In this document: positions 8,321 through 16,848 of the stretch, piece by piece | Layout: each line of letters begins with the position of its first letter | How positions within the stretch are numbered: the first letter of the stretch is position 1 | Assembly (NCBI GenBank): GCA_003574895.1 | Contig: PJFB01000005.1 | Coordinates: 205,310 to 269,309 of the forward strand | Length of the DNA: 64,000 nt | DNA from: Geobacter sp. | GTDB lineage: Bacteria > Desulfobacterota > Desulfuromonadia > Geobacterales > Pseudopelobacteraceae | Direction: 5' to 3' | Program-made: the position numbers and the translations under genes | Notes under the pieces: model-generated | What the model was told of the DNA's origin: nothing | Databases searched by the model: none | Seen by the model: only the letters and a program-made list of their open reading frames with translations

Positions 8321-9535
8321 TTAGAAGTCATAGTTAAAGACCACGCGCCCCTGCCAATCGGATTTGTAACTGGCGTTGTTGTCGTCTTCAACCCGTACTG
8401 ATGCGGACATGTTCTTGGCAAGTTTGTACTTGCCGCCAACCCAGAATTTGCGAGCAGTTTCATCTCCGGTCACTCGGTCGCGCTCGTAGACGTCAAAATG
8501 GATCCCAGCGGCAAGTTCCAGCGGTTTGGTGGGCTGGTAGATCACTTCGGCGATCCCGCCATCCAGTTTCCCGCCGTAGCCGGTACGCTTGTCGTAGTTC
8601 AGGTTCACCTGGACCTGCTCGATCGGACGGATACGGCAGCCGATCTCGTACACGTCGGCATCCGCGCCCTCGCCGTAATCCTGCTTGCTGTAGCCCACAT
8701 TTACCCCGATCTTGTCGTTGATGGTATAGTCGACCCGGAAGACGCCTTCCTGGTAACGGTCAACGGCAAAGATCGAATAGATCGAGGTGCTGTCGAAGGT
8801 GGGATAACTCTGATACCATTCACCGGTAAAAATCAGGTCGGAGGTCGGGAAATACTTCAGGCCGGCAAGGACTTCGCTGACAGTCTCACTGGGCATGTCA
8901 AAGCGGGCATTGGCGTAAGCCTTGACCGAGTTGAACAGGTATTGCTTGACTGAAGCACCCAGCTGATCGCGGGCAATGCCGTCCTTGTCGAACTTCATGA
9001 AGTAGCTGACTTCGGCGTCGGTCTTCTGGAAACCTTGAAGATAGGCGGCCACTCCGAAGGCAAAGTCATTAGAACGGGTCCCCTCGCCGTACAGGTCAAA
9101 GAAGACGTTGCGGCCGCCCATGACGGAGAAGGCGACAGGACCGACGTTTTTCAGGTCTATCTTGCCACCGTCGATGAGGGCGGTTCCTGCTGCGTAGTTG
9201 ACAAACTGACGACCAAAGCGAAGGTCAACCTTGTTGTACAGATCGCGGTAATCACCATAGAGGTAATACAGTCTGCCATTGAGGCCTTCGCCATTCCTGA
9301 CGTCCTGGGTGACTCGCCCATATCCCTGGAACGTCAGCTTGTTGTCTTTGTCGATCTTTGATACGGACAAGTTGAGGTATTCACCGAATTCAGCCTGCTT
9401 TTGTTCTGTAAAGATGTCGTTGAACCACAGAAACTGGGTTGAACTTCTGCCGTGAATCTCCGCCGACCATGCCGCTGTCGATGCCAAAAGCATCGCCGAG
9501 CCGGCCAGCAGGCAGAACTTTCTCTTAATTGCCAT
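8321..9535 (-). CDS. OmbB/OmbC-type outer-membrane porin of the electron conduit, second copy
   Basis: The 404-residue barrel protein has the same length as the first copy. Residues 1-154 are identical to it (ending at the GEGTRS motif), and the rest is similar but substituted, for example in the extracellular-loop-like stretches. Signal peptide, AAAGGAGG ribosome site and C-terminal NYDF are shared. It is the first gene of the second minus-strand conduit operon. The sharp switch from identity to divergence inside the gene points to gene conversion at the 5' half. Confidence 0.86.
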   Translation of the reverse strand: MAIKRKFCLLAGSAMLLASTAAWSAEIHGRSSTQFLWFNDIFTEQKQAEFGEYLNLSVSKIDKDNKLTFQGYGRVTQDVRNGEGLNGRLYYLYGDYRDLYNKVDLRFGRQFVNYAAGTALIDGGKIDLKNVGPVAFSVMGGRNVFFDLYGEGTRSNDFAFGVAAYLQGFQKTDAEVSYFMKFDKDGIARDQLGASVKQYLFNSVKAYANARFDMPSETVSEVLAGLKYFPTSDLIFTGEWYQSYPTFDSTSIYSIFAVDRYQEGVFRVDYTINDKIGVNVGYSKQDYGEGADADVYEIGCRIRPIEQVQVNLNYDKRTGYGGKLDGGIAEVIYQPTKPLELAAGIHFDVYERDRVTGDETARKFWVGGKYKLAKNMSASVRVEDDNNASYKSDWQGRVVFNYDF

Positions 9536-9609
9536 CAGAAACCTCCTTTCAAGTAATCCACAGCTAGCAAATCTTCAACATTGAAGCGTTGTTCTACCTC
9601 CTTTCATTG
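9102..9609 (-). repeat. Copy B of the 508-bp exact direct repeat
   Basis: This is the partner of 3981-4488. It includes the 5' part of the second porin gene, its ribosome site and the proximal leader. Two long direct repeats about 5.1 kb apart could also recombine and delete one whole conduit. Confidence 0.92.
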
Positions 9610-9923
9610 GAGTAAATGACTGCACCTTCGATCAAGCCGCGTACTCAATAGTCTTGATTCGTGGCAAGTGCTGCGGCCTCATATGGCAAAACTAGGGCTT
9701 GTGCTGCGTTTTGGGTTGTGAAATAACGGAATATGGTAATATCGCTTGGTCAACTCACGGACAAATGGCTGGTTTTCTCCCGGATTCATGGCCTGGGGAA
9801 AGCCGATAATTGTGATATAAATGATGTCCTTTGCGCATCACTTCGGGTTTGTAGTGACGCTTCGAGTTGCTGTAGACAATTTAACATGTGTGCATTTAGC
9901 GGACCATTGGGCCAAGGGATAAA
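9610..9923 (-). other. Leader of the second conduit operon
   Basis: No gene is supported. Short blocks match the first leader, for instance GTGAAATAAC near 9717 and 4676, but overall the two leaders have drifted apart outside the 508-bp repeat. Confidence 0.45.
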
Positions 9924-9952
9924 ATTATAATAACTACATGTAATTATTGTAA
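9924..9952 (-). promoter_or_regulatory. Predicted sigma70-type promoter for the second conduit operon
   Basis: On the minus strand TTACAA (9947-9952) and TATAAT (9924-9929) are separated by 17 bases. The 22 bases 9924-9945 are identical to 4881-4902. The expected leader is about 380 bases. Between here and the plus-strand gene at 10158 I see nothing else recognisable. Confidence 0.58.
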
Positions 9953-10157
9953 TAAAATGTATTAATTAAATGGGATTTGGGCGGGTTGGGTTAAAGATGT
10001 TTGCATCGCGCTGATAATGCAATTGGGGCATCAATCCTTCTCCGTTGAAGGTGATTTTTTTGCTGCAGTGGCAACAAATCGGTACATCGGCATTGACAAG
10101 GCCCTGGTCTCGTCATTATATTTATAAAGATTTGAAGATCAGGAGGTTGTTTGCGTT

Positions 10158-10391
10158 ATGCCTATGTACGAGTACAAATGTCAGAGTTGCGATCACCAGT
10201 TCGAATTGCGCCAGAAATTTTCAGACCAGCCTGCCAGCGAGTGCCCTAAGTGCGGTGGTCAGGTGGAGAAGATGATTTCTGCTACAGCCTTCAGCCTCAA
10301 GGGGAGCGGCTGGTTTGCCGAGGGATATTGCCCGAAAACCGATGCCCCAAAGCCTGCTGCCTGCGCTGGCGGTGGTTGCTGCGGAGCTTAG
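10158..10391 (+). CDS. FmdB/CxxC-CxxC small zinc-ribbon protein
   Basis: The 77-residue protein begins MPMYEYKCQSC and has the paired cysteines CxxC (residues 8-11) and CPKCGG that form the zinc ribbon of the FmdB family. A Gly/Ala/Cys-rich tail ends in GGGCCGA. FmdB proteins are often described as regulators, but their role is not settled. AGGAGG precedes the ATG. It stands alone, with a terminator after it and the divergent conduit promoter before it. Confidence 0.85.
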   Translation: MPMYEYKCQSCDHQFELRQKFSDQPASECPKCGGQVEKMISATAFSLKGSGWFAEGYCPKTDAPKPAACAGGGCCGA

Positions 10392-10422
10392 CCGCTATTG
10401 CGTTTTGTCCAAAGTGCTAATG

Positions 10423-10452
10423 ATCCCCCGGAGTTGCCGGGGGATTTTTTTT
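10423..10452 (+). terminator. Intrinsic terminator after the FmdB-type gene
   Basis: ATCCCCCGG and CCGGGGGAT form a perfect 9-bp stem with a five-base loop, followed by a run of T. Confidence 0.9.
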
Positions 10453-10548
10453 GCCCTTGATTCTGTAAACTTTCTTTACAAAGAACTCTCTTAGAACGTA
10501 ATATTACCATTCGCTTTTCAGCTCCCAAACCAAGGAGGATACAACCAT

Positions 10549-11409
10549 ATGGCAAAGATCATCGACGGCAAGGCAATCGCCGCTAAAATCAGGTCCGAAA
10601 TCACAGAGGGTGTCAAGGAACTGAAGTTAAGAGGTATCACGCCCGGATTGGCGGTGGTGCTGGTGGGAGATGACCCGGCCAGCCGGGTCTATGTAAGCAT
10701 GAAGGAGAAGGCTTGCCAGGATGCCGGCATATTTTCGGACGAGTACAAGCTTGCTGCTGACACCAGCGAGGCCGAGCTGCTGGAACTGGTTGAAAAACTG
10801 AACAATGACCCACGCATCCATGGCATCCTCGTGCAGTTGCCGCTGCCGCCGCAGATCGATACCGAGAAGGTGCTTGAGGCCATATCCCCCAAAAAGGATG
10901 CGGATGGTTTCCATCCCTACAATGTGGGACGCCTGTCGGTGGGCAAGCCGCTCTTTCAGCCCTGCACCCCATACGGTGTCATGGTTATGCTCAAGGAGGA
11001 AGGGGTTGATCTGGCCGGCAAGGAAGTCGTGGTGATCGGCCGTTCCAATATCGTGGGTAAACCTGTCGCAATGATGTGTCTGGCACAGAATGCCACTGTG
11101 ACAGTGTGCCACTCCAAGACGCGGGACTTGGCCCAGGTGGTTGCCAGGGCGGATATCGTCATTGCAGCGGTTGGGCGCCCCGAGATGGTCAAAGGAGACT
11201 GGATCAAGGAAGGTGCCGTGGTTATTGATGTCGGGGTAAATCGGGTCGGTGAAAAGAAACTGGTGGGAGACGTGGATTTCGCAGCTGCAAGCCAACGTGC
11301 GGCCGCCATTACACCGGTGCCCGGAGGTGTCGGCCCCATGACCATCACCATGTTGCTTTACAATACGCTTGAGTCGGCCCGCCGCTCGGCCGGTTACATT
11401 TCGCAGTGA
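10549..11409 (+). CDS. folD: Bifunctional methylene-THF dehydrogenase / methenyl-THF cyclohydrolase
   Basis: The 286-residue protein interconverts methylene-, methenyl- and formyl-tetrahydrofolate in the cytosol. The catalytic YVSMKEKAC segment (Tyr and Lys about residues 50-54), the substrate-site sequences ILVQLPLP and PCTPYG, and the Rossmann motif GRSNIVGKP are all present, and length is normal for FolD. AAGGAGG precedes the ATG. The stop codon overlaps the GTG start of metV, so it heads a folD-metV-metF operon. Confidence 0.97.
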   Translation: MAKIIDGKAIAAKIRSEITEGVKELKLRGITPGLAVVLVGDDPASRVYVSMKEKACQDAGIFSDEYKLAADTSEAELLELVEKLNNDPRIHGILVQLPLPPQIDTEKVLEAISPKKDADGFHPYNVGRLSVGKPLFQPCTPYGVMVMLKEEGVDLAGKEVVVIGRSNIVGKPVAMMCLAQNATVTVCHSKTRDLAQVVARADIVIAAVGRPEMVKGDWIKEGAVVIDVGVNRVGEKKLVGDVDFAAASQRAAAITPVPGGVGPMTITMLLYNTLESARRSAGYISQ

Positions 11410-12053
11410 TCGTATCCACCCAGAAGCCGCTGGAGCAGATCGTGGCTGCCCTGGAAGGGGGCAGTCGCGTATTTATCATCGGTTGCGCCAAGTGTGCCAC
11501 GGTCTGCAAGTCCGGCGGCGAGGAAGAGGTCTTCAGGATGCAGGACGCCCTGACGCTTGCCGGCAAGGAGATAACCGGCACCATCGTCATCGACGAGACC
11601 TGCCACATGCTCCGTACGGCCCGCGATCTGCGGTCGCGCCGCGAACAGGTGGAGGAGGCCGATTTCCTGCTGGTGCTCTCTTGCGGTGCCGGTATCCAGT
11701 CGGTGGCCGAGGCGGCGGAGAAAAAGGTCGTGGCAGGTACGGACTCCAAATTCCTGGGCAACATTCGGCGCTTTGGCCAGTTCGAGCAGCGCTGTTCGTT
11801 GTGTGGGGATTGTCGGCTCAATGACAGCGGCGGCGTCTGTCCGGTGACGGTTTGCGCCAAGGGACTTCTGAACGGCCCATGCGGCGGCATGGAAGAAGGG
11901 TGCTGTGAGGTTGACCGGAATAACCGCTGCGCCTGGGTCACCATCTATGAACGTCTCACTGGTCAGGAACGGGTGAGGCAACTGGACGCCATCACTCCCG
12001 CCAGGGATTTTGCCCTGAAACGCCATCCCAATTCCTTGAAACTCGAGAAATAA
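11406..12053 (+). CDS. metV: MetV-like zinc/Fe-S partner of methylene-THF reductase
   Basis: The 215-residue protein matches the methylene-THF reductase C-terminal-domain family, known as MetV in acetogens. It is cysteine-rich: CAKCATVCK near the N-terminus, TCHM in the middle and a C-terminal cluster ([24 protein letters not shown]) likely to bind metal or Fe-S. The GTG start overlaps the folD stop codon and the stop is one base before metF. The family is thought to form a complex with MetF and deliver electrons. Physical linkage to metF supports that role here. Confidence 0.85.
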   Translation: MIVSTQKPLEQIVAALEGGSRVFIIGCAKCATVCKSGGEEEVFRMQDALTLAGKEITGTIVIDETCHMLRTARDLRSRREQVEEADFLLVLSCGAGIQSVAEAAEKKVVAGTDSKFLGNIRRFGQFEQRCSLCGDCRLNDSGGVCPVTVCAKGLLNGPCGGMEEGCCEVDRNNRCAWVTIYERLTGQERVRQLDAITPARDFALKRHPNSLKLEK

Positions 12054-12054
12054 C

Positions 12055-12927
12055 GTGCCTTCTCACTTTGCCCACAAGCTTGCTGCCGACGAATTCGTCA
12101 TCACGGCCGAGATTGCTCCTCCAAAGGGGTGCGATCCGGCTGGCCTGATGCGGACCGCAATATCCCTGGCGCCGTTCGTGGATGCGATCAACATTACCGA
12201 CAACCAGGGCGCCAACATGCGCATGACCCCGCTGGTTGCGGCAGGGATGCTGGTTCGGGAAGGGATCGAACCGATCATGCAGCTCACCTGCCGTGACCGA
12301 AACCGGCTGGCGCTCCAAAGCGACCTGCTGGGCGCGGCAGCCATGGGTGTCAAAAATGTTTTGGCCTTGACCGGCGATGACATCGGCTGTGGCGACCATC
12401 GCCAGGGGCGGGCGGTCTTTGATCTGGATTCGGTGTTGCTGCTGCAGACGATTGGTGCCTTGAACTCAGGGTTTGATCTGAATGGAGCCCCGCTGGCCGG
12501 CGCAACCGATTTTTTAGCCGGTGCAGCCGCCGCTCCGGAGGTGGAGCCTTTTGACGCGACCCGCCCCAAATTGGTAAAGAAGGCTGCGGCCGGTGCGCGG
12601 TTTTTCCAGACCCAGGCCGTGTTCAACCCCGAGCGCCTGGCATATTTTCATGATGCGGTGCAACCGCTCGGCGTTAAGGTAATTGCCGGCATTCTGGTCC
12701 TGAAATCAGCACGCATGGCCGAGTTCATCAACCTCAACATCCCTGGTTTGAAAGTTCCGTTGCCGGTCATTGAACGTCTTGCAACCGCAGCCGATCCCGC
12801 GGCCGAAGGGGTGCGGATCGCAATTGAATTGGCCCTGCAATGTCGCTCGATCTGCAGTGGCATTCATGTCATGGCCATGGGGCGTTATGAGGTGGTACCG
12901 CAGTTGATCGCGGCGATAAGGAGTTGA
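12055..12927 (+). CDS. metF: Methylenetetrahydrofolate reductase
   Basis: The 290-residue flavoenzyme reduces methylene-THF to methyl-THF for methionine synthesis or a reductive acetyl-CoA branch. The barrel begins with EIAPPKGCD; NITDNQGA, a LTGDD segment and the QAVFNPE substrate region are visible. The start is GTG directly after metV, implying translational coupling. The MetF-MetV pairing is typical of acetogens and some anaerobes rather than of E. coli. Confidence 0.92.
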   Translation: MPSHFAHKLAADEFVITAEIAPPKGCDPAGLMRTAISLAPFVDAINITDNQGANMRMTPLVAAGMLVREGIEPIMQLTCRDRNRLALQSDLLGAAAMGVKNVLALTGDDIGCGDHRQGRAVFDLDSVLLLQTIGALNSGFDLNGAPLAGATDFLAGAAAAPEVEPFDATRPKLVKKAAAGARFFQTQAVFNPERLAYFHDAVQPLGVKVIAGILVLKSARMAEFINLNIPGLKVPLPVIERLATAADPAAEGVRIAIELALQCRSICSGIHVMAMGRYEVVPQLIAAIRS

Positions 12928-12952
12928 TCCGATTTGCATGGAGGTAGATGAT

Positions 12953-13816
12953 ATGAAGGTCAAAAAGGCCGTTTTCCCAGTTGCCGGTTTGGGCACCCGA
13001 TTTCTTCCGGCCACCAAGTCCTCGCCCAAAGAGATGCTGCCGTTGATCGACAAGCCGCTGGTGCAATATGTGGTTGAGGAGGCTGTGGCCTCGGGTATCG
13101 AGCAGATTCTGTTCGTTACCGGTCGTGGTAAACGGGCCATTGAGGACCATTTTGACATCTCTATCGAATTGGAAACCCATCTTGAAGCCAAGGGAAAGAA
13201 CAAATCCCTTCAGGCAGTGCGCGAGATAGCCGACCTGCTCGACATCTTCTATGTCCGCCAGAAAAAGGCTATGGGACTGGGCCATGCCATCCTGTGCGCC
13301 AAGGACTTTATTGGCAATGAGCCATTTGCCGTGTTGCTGGGGGACGACATCATCGACAGCGAGCGCCCCTGTCTGAAGCAACTCCTCGACACCTTCGACG
13401 AGTATCACGGTTCAGTGCTGGCACTGGAAAAGGTGCCGATGGAAAACATCTCGTCATATGGCTGTGTTCGGGCCAATCCACTGTCGGAACGGGTCTACGA
13501 AGTGCTCGACATGGTGGAAAAACCCAAACAATCCGAAGCCCCATCGGATATGGCGATCATAGGGCGCTATATACTTACCCCCAGGATATTCGATTTTCTG
13601 GAACAGCAAGAGCCGGGCAAAGGGGGAGAGATTCAACTGACCGACGCCATACTGAAGCTCTCCAAGGAGGAGAAGGTTTATGGCTGTCTGTTCGAGGGCT
13701 TGCGCCACGACTGCGGCGACAAACTTGGATTTCTCAAGGCTACCGTGGATATGGCTCTGAAGCGGAAAGAGTTCAAACGTGAATTCGAGGCGTATCTCCG
13801 GCAACGCCTGGGATGA
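12953..13816 (+). CDS. galU: UTP-glucose-1-phosphate uridylyltransferase
   Basis: The 287-residue enzyme makes UDP-glucose for envelope polysaccharides. It starts MKVKKAVFPVAGLGTRFLP, the nucleotide-binding signature, followed by KEMLPLIDKP and the VLLGDD metal site. The start chosen is the ATG at 12953 because GGAGG sits just before it; an in-frame ATG at 12938 overlaps that ribosome site. It lies 25 bases after metF on the same strand, so read-through from the folate operon is possible. Confidence 0.95.
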   Translation: MKVKKAVFPVAGLGTRFLPATKSSPKEMLPLIDKPLVQYVVEEAVASGIEQILFVTGRGKRAIEDHFDISIELETHLEAKGKNKSLQAVREIADLLDIFYVRQKKAMGLGHAILCAKDFIGNEPFAVLLGDDIIDSERPCLKQLLDTFDEYHGSVLALEKVPMENISSYGCVRANPLSERVYEVLDMVEKPKQSEAPSDMAIIGRYILTPRIFDFLEQQEPGKGGEIQLTDAILKLSKEEKVYGCLFEGLRHDCGDKLGFLKATVDMALKRKEFKREFEAYLRQRLG

Positions 13817-13888
13817 GCATTTTTGCGTAGGGGCATCCCCTTGCGGGGGGCCGCCTTTTGTTGGCAAATGGCATCAAAAGGATAAATG

Positions 13889-13927
13889 AAAAAAGGGGCA
13901 AACCTTTTCAGGCTTGTCCCTTTTTCA
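13889..13927. terminator. Bidirectional terminator between galU and the TIGR04073-type gene
   Basis: AAAAAGGGGCAAACC pairs with GGCTTGTCCCTTTTT around TTTTCA. A and T runs on the outsides suit both convergent genes. Confidence 0.75.
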
Positions 13928-13954
13928 TTTCATCGATGATCGATGCCGTAGTGG

Positions 13955-14362
13955 CTATTTCTTTTCCTCTTCCTGTTGTTCCTGTTCCACCGGCACGGTT
14001 GTTTCCCGCTTTGGTTCCCACCCTTGCCAGACATAGGCCGGTTCGATCATGGGGTCGTAATAACCGGGCTGCGGCACGAGGAAGAATATCGCTTCGGTCA
14101 TGCCGATGAAGCCGCGATACAATGTCATCCCGATCCCTTTGAGCGGACCGATCACATAACCGGGGCCGCCCATTTCCCGCACGGTAAGTATGCTCTGCTT
14201 GGGAAGCTCGGCAATGCAGGTCAGGGTATTGGTTACGCCGCGGGTGAATTTGACGGCCATTTTTTCGGCTATCATTTCGGGAGGCTGGTCTGCATGTGCC
14301 GCCAACGGCAGCGACAATATGATAGCCAGCAGCAGCAAGGAAGGCAGCATTGTAATCTTCAT
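13955..14362 (-). CDS. Exosortase system-associated protein, TIGR04073-like
   Basis: From the ATG ending at 14362, behind AAAGGAG, the protein is 135 residues with a signal peptide ending AAHA. The mature part has the pattern known for TIGR04073: KFTRGVTN, a LPKQ segment, GPLKGIGMT, a FIGMTEA segment and a C-terminal EPAYVW, then a Glu/Gln/Lys-rich tail. Such proteins occur in genomes with exosortase/PEP-CTERM sorting, but their job is unknown. A PEP-CTERM protein is encoded at 53947-54927, but no exosortase is in the window. Assignment is from memory of the family pattern. Confidence 0.65.
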   Translation of the reverse strand: MKITMLPSLLLLAIILSLPLAAHADQPPEMIAEKMAVKFTRGVTNTLTCIAELPKQSILTVREMGGPGYVIGPLKGIGMTLYRGFIGMTEAIFFLVPQPGYYDPMIEPAYVWQGWEPKRETTVPVEQEQQEEEKK

Positions 14363-14477
14363 GGCATCTCCTTTAAACAGCAGGTGATTGCACCTTTGCA
14401 GTCTCATACCACAAAGCACCGACAGTTGCAAGCAAACAGGGCGCAGCAGATACGGCACTTGCCTTGCCAGCTGGATG

Positions 14478-16718
14478 TCACAGGTCGAATAATGTCGGTT
14501 CCTTGGGCAGAAACGGTTCAAAACGTTTTTTGAGGTGTCTCAGTTTTTCGATGTAATAGGGGATGTTGACATCCGGGTGGGCCGGATCATACGTATCAGC
14601 CGGATGGCAATTTTCGTAGGCAACAACGTCCTTGCGGGAGCCGCTGATGTAGTAGCTGACCTGGTCACCGGCCCGGTAAGGACGTTCCGCTGCCAGGGCG
14701 ATTTCAAAGGCCGCCGAAGGGTTCCTTTTTCCGGTTCTAAGTTTCTCCCGGTACGTGGCCGGTGATTCATTGAGCGTCTCTGTCCGGGCAACCCAGGAAA
14801 TGTCGAATTTCCGTGCCATCAGGGTGGCAACGTGGCGCTCGAAGGCCTGTTCGAGGCCAAGGCCGCCAGCTTTCAGCAGCAGTTCAATCGCCTGCTGCAG
14901 GAATTCTCTGAGATACTGCTCCAGGCCACGCGAGCGGAGGCTGCTGCCGCGGATGGTGATCTTGCCGTCGTATCCAAGAAGCGCATAGTTCTTGGCCTTG
15001 TAGGCGAGTATGGAACTATAACGGCCATCCATCTCCACCTCGATCCCCTCGGGCAGTGCATCAGAGATTCTTGCCACCAATTCCCTTTGCTCTGCCTCCT
15101 CCTCGCAGCCGACAGGCGGCCGGAAATAGATGCCGTCCGTATCCACCTCGATGGGTTCGGCCCCTTCCTGCTGCAACCGTTCCATCATGGACCTGATGGT
15201 CACCCTGCCCAGGCGTGTCACTTCGGCGGCGGTTTCCTGGTCGGAAAAATTGTGCAGCGCGGTGCCCAGGTAGCCGAAGAAAGAGTTGATCAGCACCTTG
15301 AAGACTTGCTGGAGCGCTTCGAAATAGAGTTGTTCCTTCTCATCGCCGCTGATCCGGGCCGCTTGCTTGGCCTCCAGTCTGAAGCGCCGCAGTTCGGCCA
15401 GCATCGGCAGGAACAGGCCCAGGGAGTCCTTGCCAGGGCTGAGCCGATAGGTCAGCATCAGGGATGGATACAGCGAGGCCACATCGCAATGGACGATCGG
15501 CCCGCACACACCTTGATGCAACAACTCGGTATAGCCACCTTCAAAAGGCATGGTTTCTGCGGTGCGCGCGGGAATCGCTTGCCCTTGGTGCAGATATTCC
15601 CGCAGGAACAGTGAGTTGATGCGTGTGGCATTGCCACGCAGGGGGCAGTTTTGAAATGAGTAGGGAAAGATGCGGGTTTGCAGGAACCAGGGGTAGGCCA
15701 GGATACGAAAGATTGCCTGGGTTTCGCGCACATCATCCAGATTGTAACGGTAGAGAAGTTCGGGATCACGCTGGAATTGTCCGCTGATTGCGTCACCGTC
15801 AAGATAGACGCGATCCGGCGCGGCCACGCCGAAGTGGCGGGCCACCTGTTTGAGCCCGTGGCTTGCCAGGCCGCGCTGGGTGATATCGTAGTGCTGCACC
15901 AAAAAGTATGTGTCGATGATATGCCGTCCGTGAATATCCAAACGGGGATAATCGATAGCCTTTTCCGCCAGGGTCCAGCGCGAGTTGGAGGTAAGGCGCG
16001 GCACGGTACCGTTGCGTCCCCAGGTGAGCTTGACACCGAGCAGATTGGCTCGCTTGCCGATGTAATCCAGGTCGAAGCGGAAAATATTGTGTCCGATGAT
16101 TACGTCCGGATCACTGCGGCGGATAGCGTGGTTCAAGGCCTCCAGCAGTTCCTGTTCAGTAAGTTGATCCCCCCTCAGTACGGTTTCATCGCCATGGGAA
16201 TCCTTGAGTGCAATGGAGATGATGCGATCTTCCGGTCGCTCCGGGTTGGAGAACCGGTAGCCCTCGGCACAAAACGTTTCGATGTCTAGCACCAGGCAGT
16301 GCAGATCATCGAACTCCATACCCTTGAAGAGCGTGGTGCCGGTGGAAAGCAGAAACTGGTGGGAAAGATCGGAGATGAACAGATATGGTGCGTCTGCTGC
16401 TGTGGCGCTGCGGCCGGTTTGCTGCGCCAGAAAGTCCTTTGCGACCAGGCAGTCCGTCCACGACTCGAACAAAAGCTGATAACAAAGTTGGGCTTCGCCG
16501 GCCAGTTTGCGCACCGCACAAGGTGCCCGGCAACCACTGATCAAGGCCGGGTCGCTGACCAGTATGAAAGGCTGGAAAGGTTCATCATGAAAATGCACGC
16601 CCTGGGCTGTCCTGAAAAAGAGCCGCACGAAATGTCCGGCCGGTTCAACGGCGACAATGCCGGTTCGTCGGTCATGTCCAAAGAGTATCGGGATGTTTTC
16701 CATGGGCAGGGGTTGCAT
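14478..16718 (-). CDS. Family B DNA polymerase (Pol II-like) with proofreading exonuclease
   Basis: The protein (about 746 residues) contains the three exonuclease motifs DIETF, NIFRFDLD and YNLDDV, then the polymerase motifs DVASLYPS, KVLINSFFGYLG and DTDG. The extreme C-terminus EPTLFDL resembles a beta-clamp-binding peptide. It is probably a repair or translesion polymerase. The start is uncertain: the ATG ending at 16718 is used, an ATG ending at 16703 and a TTG ending at 16754 are alternatives, and none has a clear ribosome site. It is not in an obvious operon. Confidence 0.9.
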   Translation of the reverse strand: MQPLPMENIPILFGHDRRTGIVAVEPAGHFVRLFFRTAQGVHFHDEPFQPFILVSDPALISGCRAPCAVRKLAGEAQLCYQLLFESWTDCLVAKDFLAQQTGRSATAADAPYLFISDLSHQFLLSTGTTLFKGMEFDDLHCLVLDIETFCAEGYRFSNPERPEDRIISIALKDSHGDETVLRGDQLTEQELLEALNHAIRRSDPDVIIGHNIFRFDLDYIGKRANLLGVKLTWGRNGTVPRLTSNSRWTLAEKAIDYPRLDIHGRHIIDTYFLVQHYDITQRGLASHGLKQVARHFGVAAPDRVYLDGDAISGQFQRDPELLYRYNLDDVRETQAIFRILAYPWFLQTRIFPYSFQNCPLRGNATRINSLFLREYLHQGQAIPARTAETMPFEGGYTELLHQGVCGPIVHCDVASLYPSLMLTYRLSPGKDSLGLFLPMLAELRRFRLEAKQAARISGDEKEQLYFEALQQVFKVLINSFFGYLGTALHNFSDQETAAEVTRLGRVTIRSMMERLQQEGAEPIEVDTDGIYFRPPVGCEEEAEQRELVARISDALPEGIEVEMDGRYSSILAYKAKNYALLGYDGKITIRGSSLRSRGLEQYLREFLQQAIELLLKAGGLGLEQAFERHVATLMARKFDISWVARTETLNESPATYREKLRTGKRNPSAAFEIALAAERPYRAGDQVSYYISGSRKDVVAYENCHPADTYDPAHPDVNIPYYIEKLRHLKKRFEPFLPKEPTLFDL

Positions 16719-16848
16719 GGCGGCAACTCTACGATAGCAGGGCAGTGGAGGCAACTAAAAAAACGGAAACACCCCATCATGCCGGAGGGGCTCGGCACAG
16801 TTCGACTTATTGGCAATGCCGCCGAAATGAACGGCGCGCTTTGGCGGA

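Noticed and set aside
13826..13857. Second terminator directly after galU
   Set aside because: The short GGGG/CCCC pairing is poor, and the hairpin at 13889-13927 is much better.
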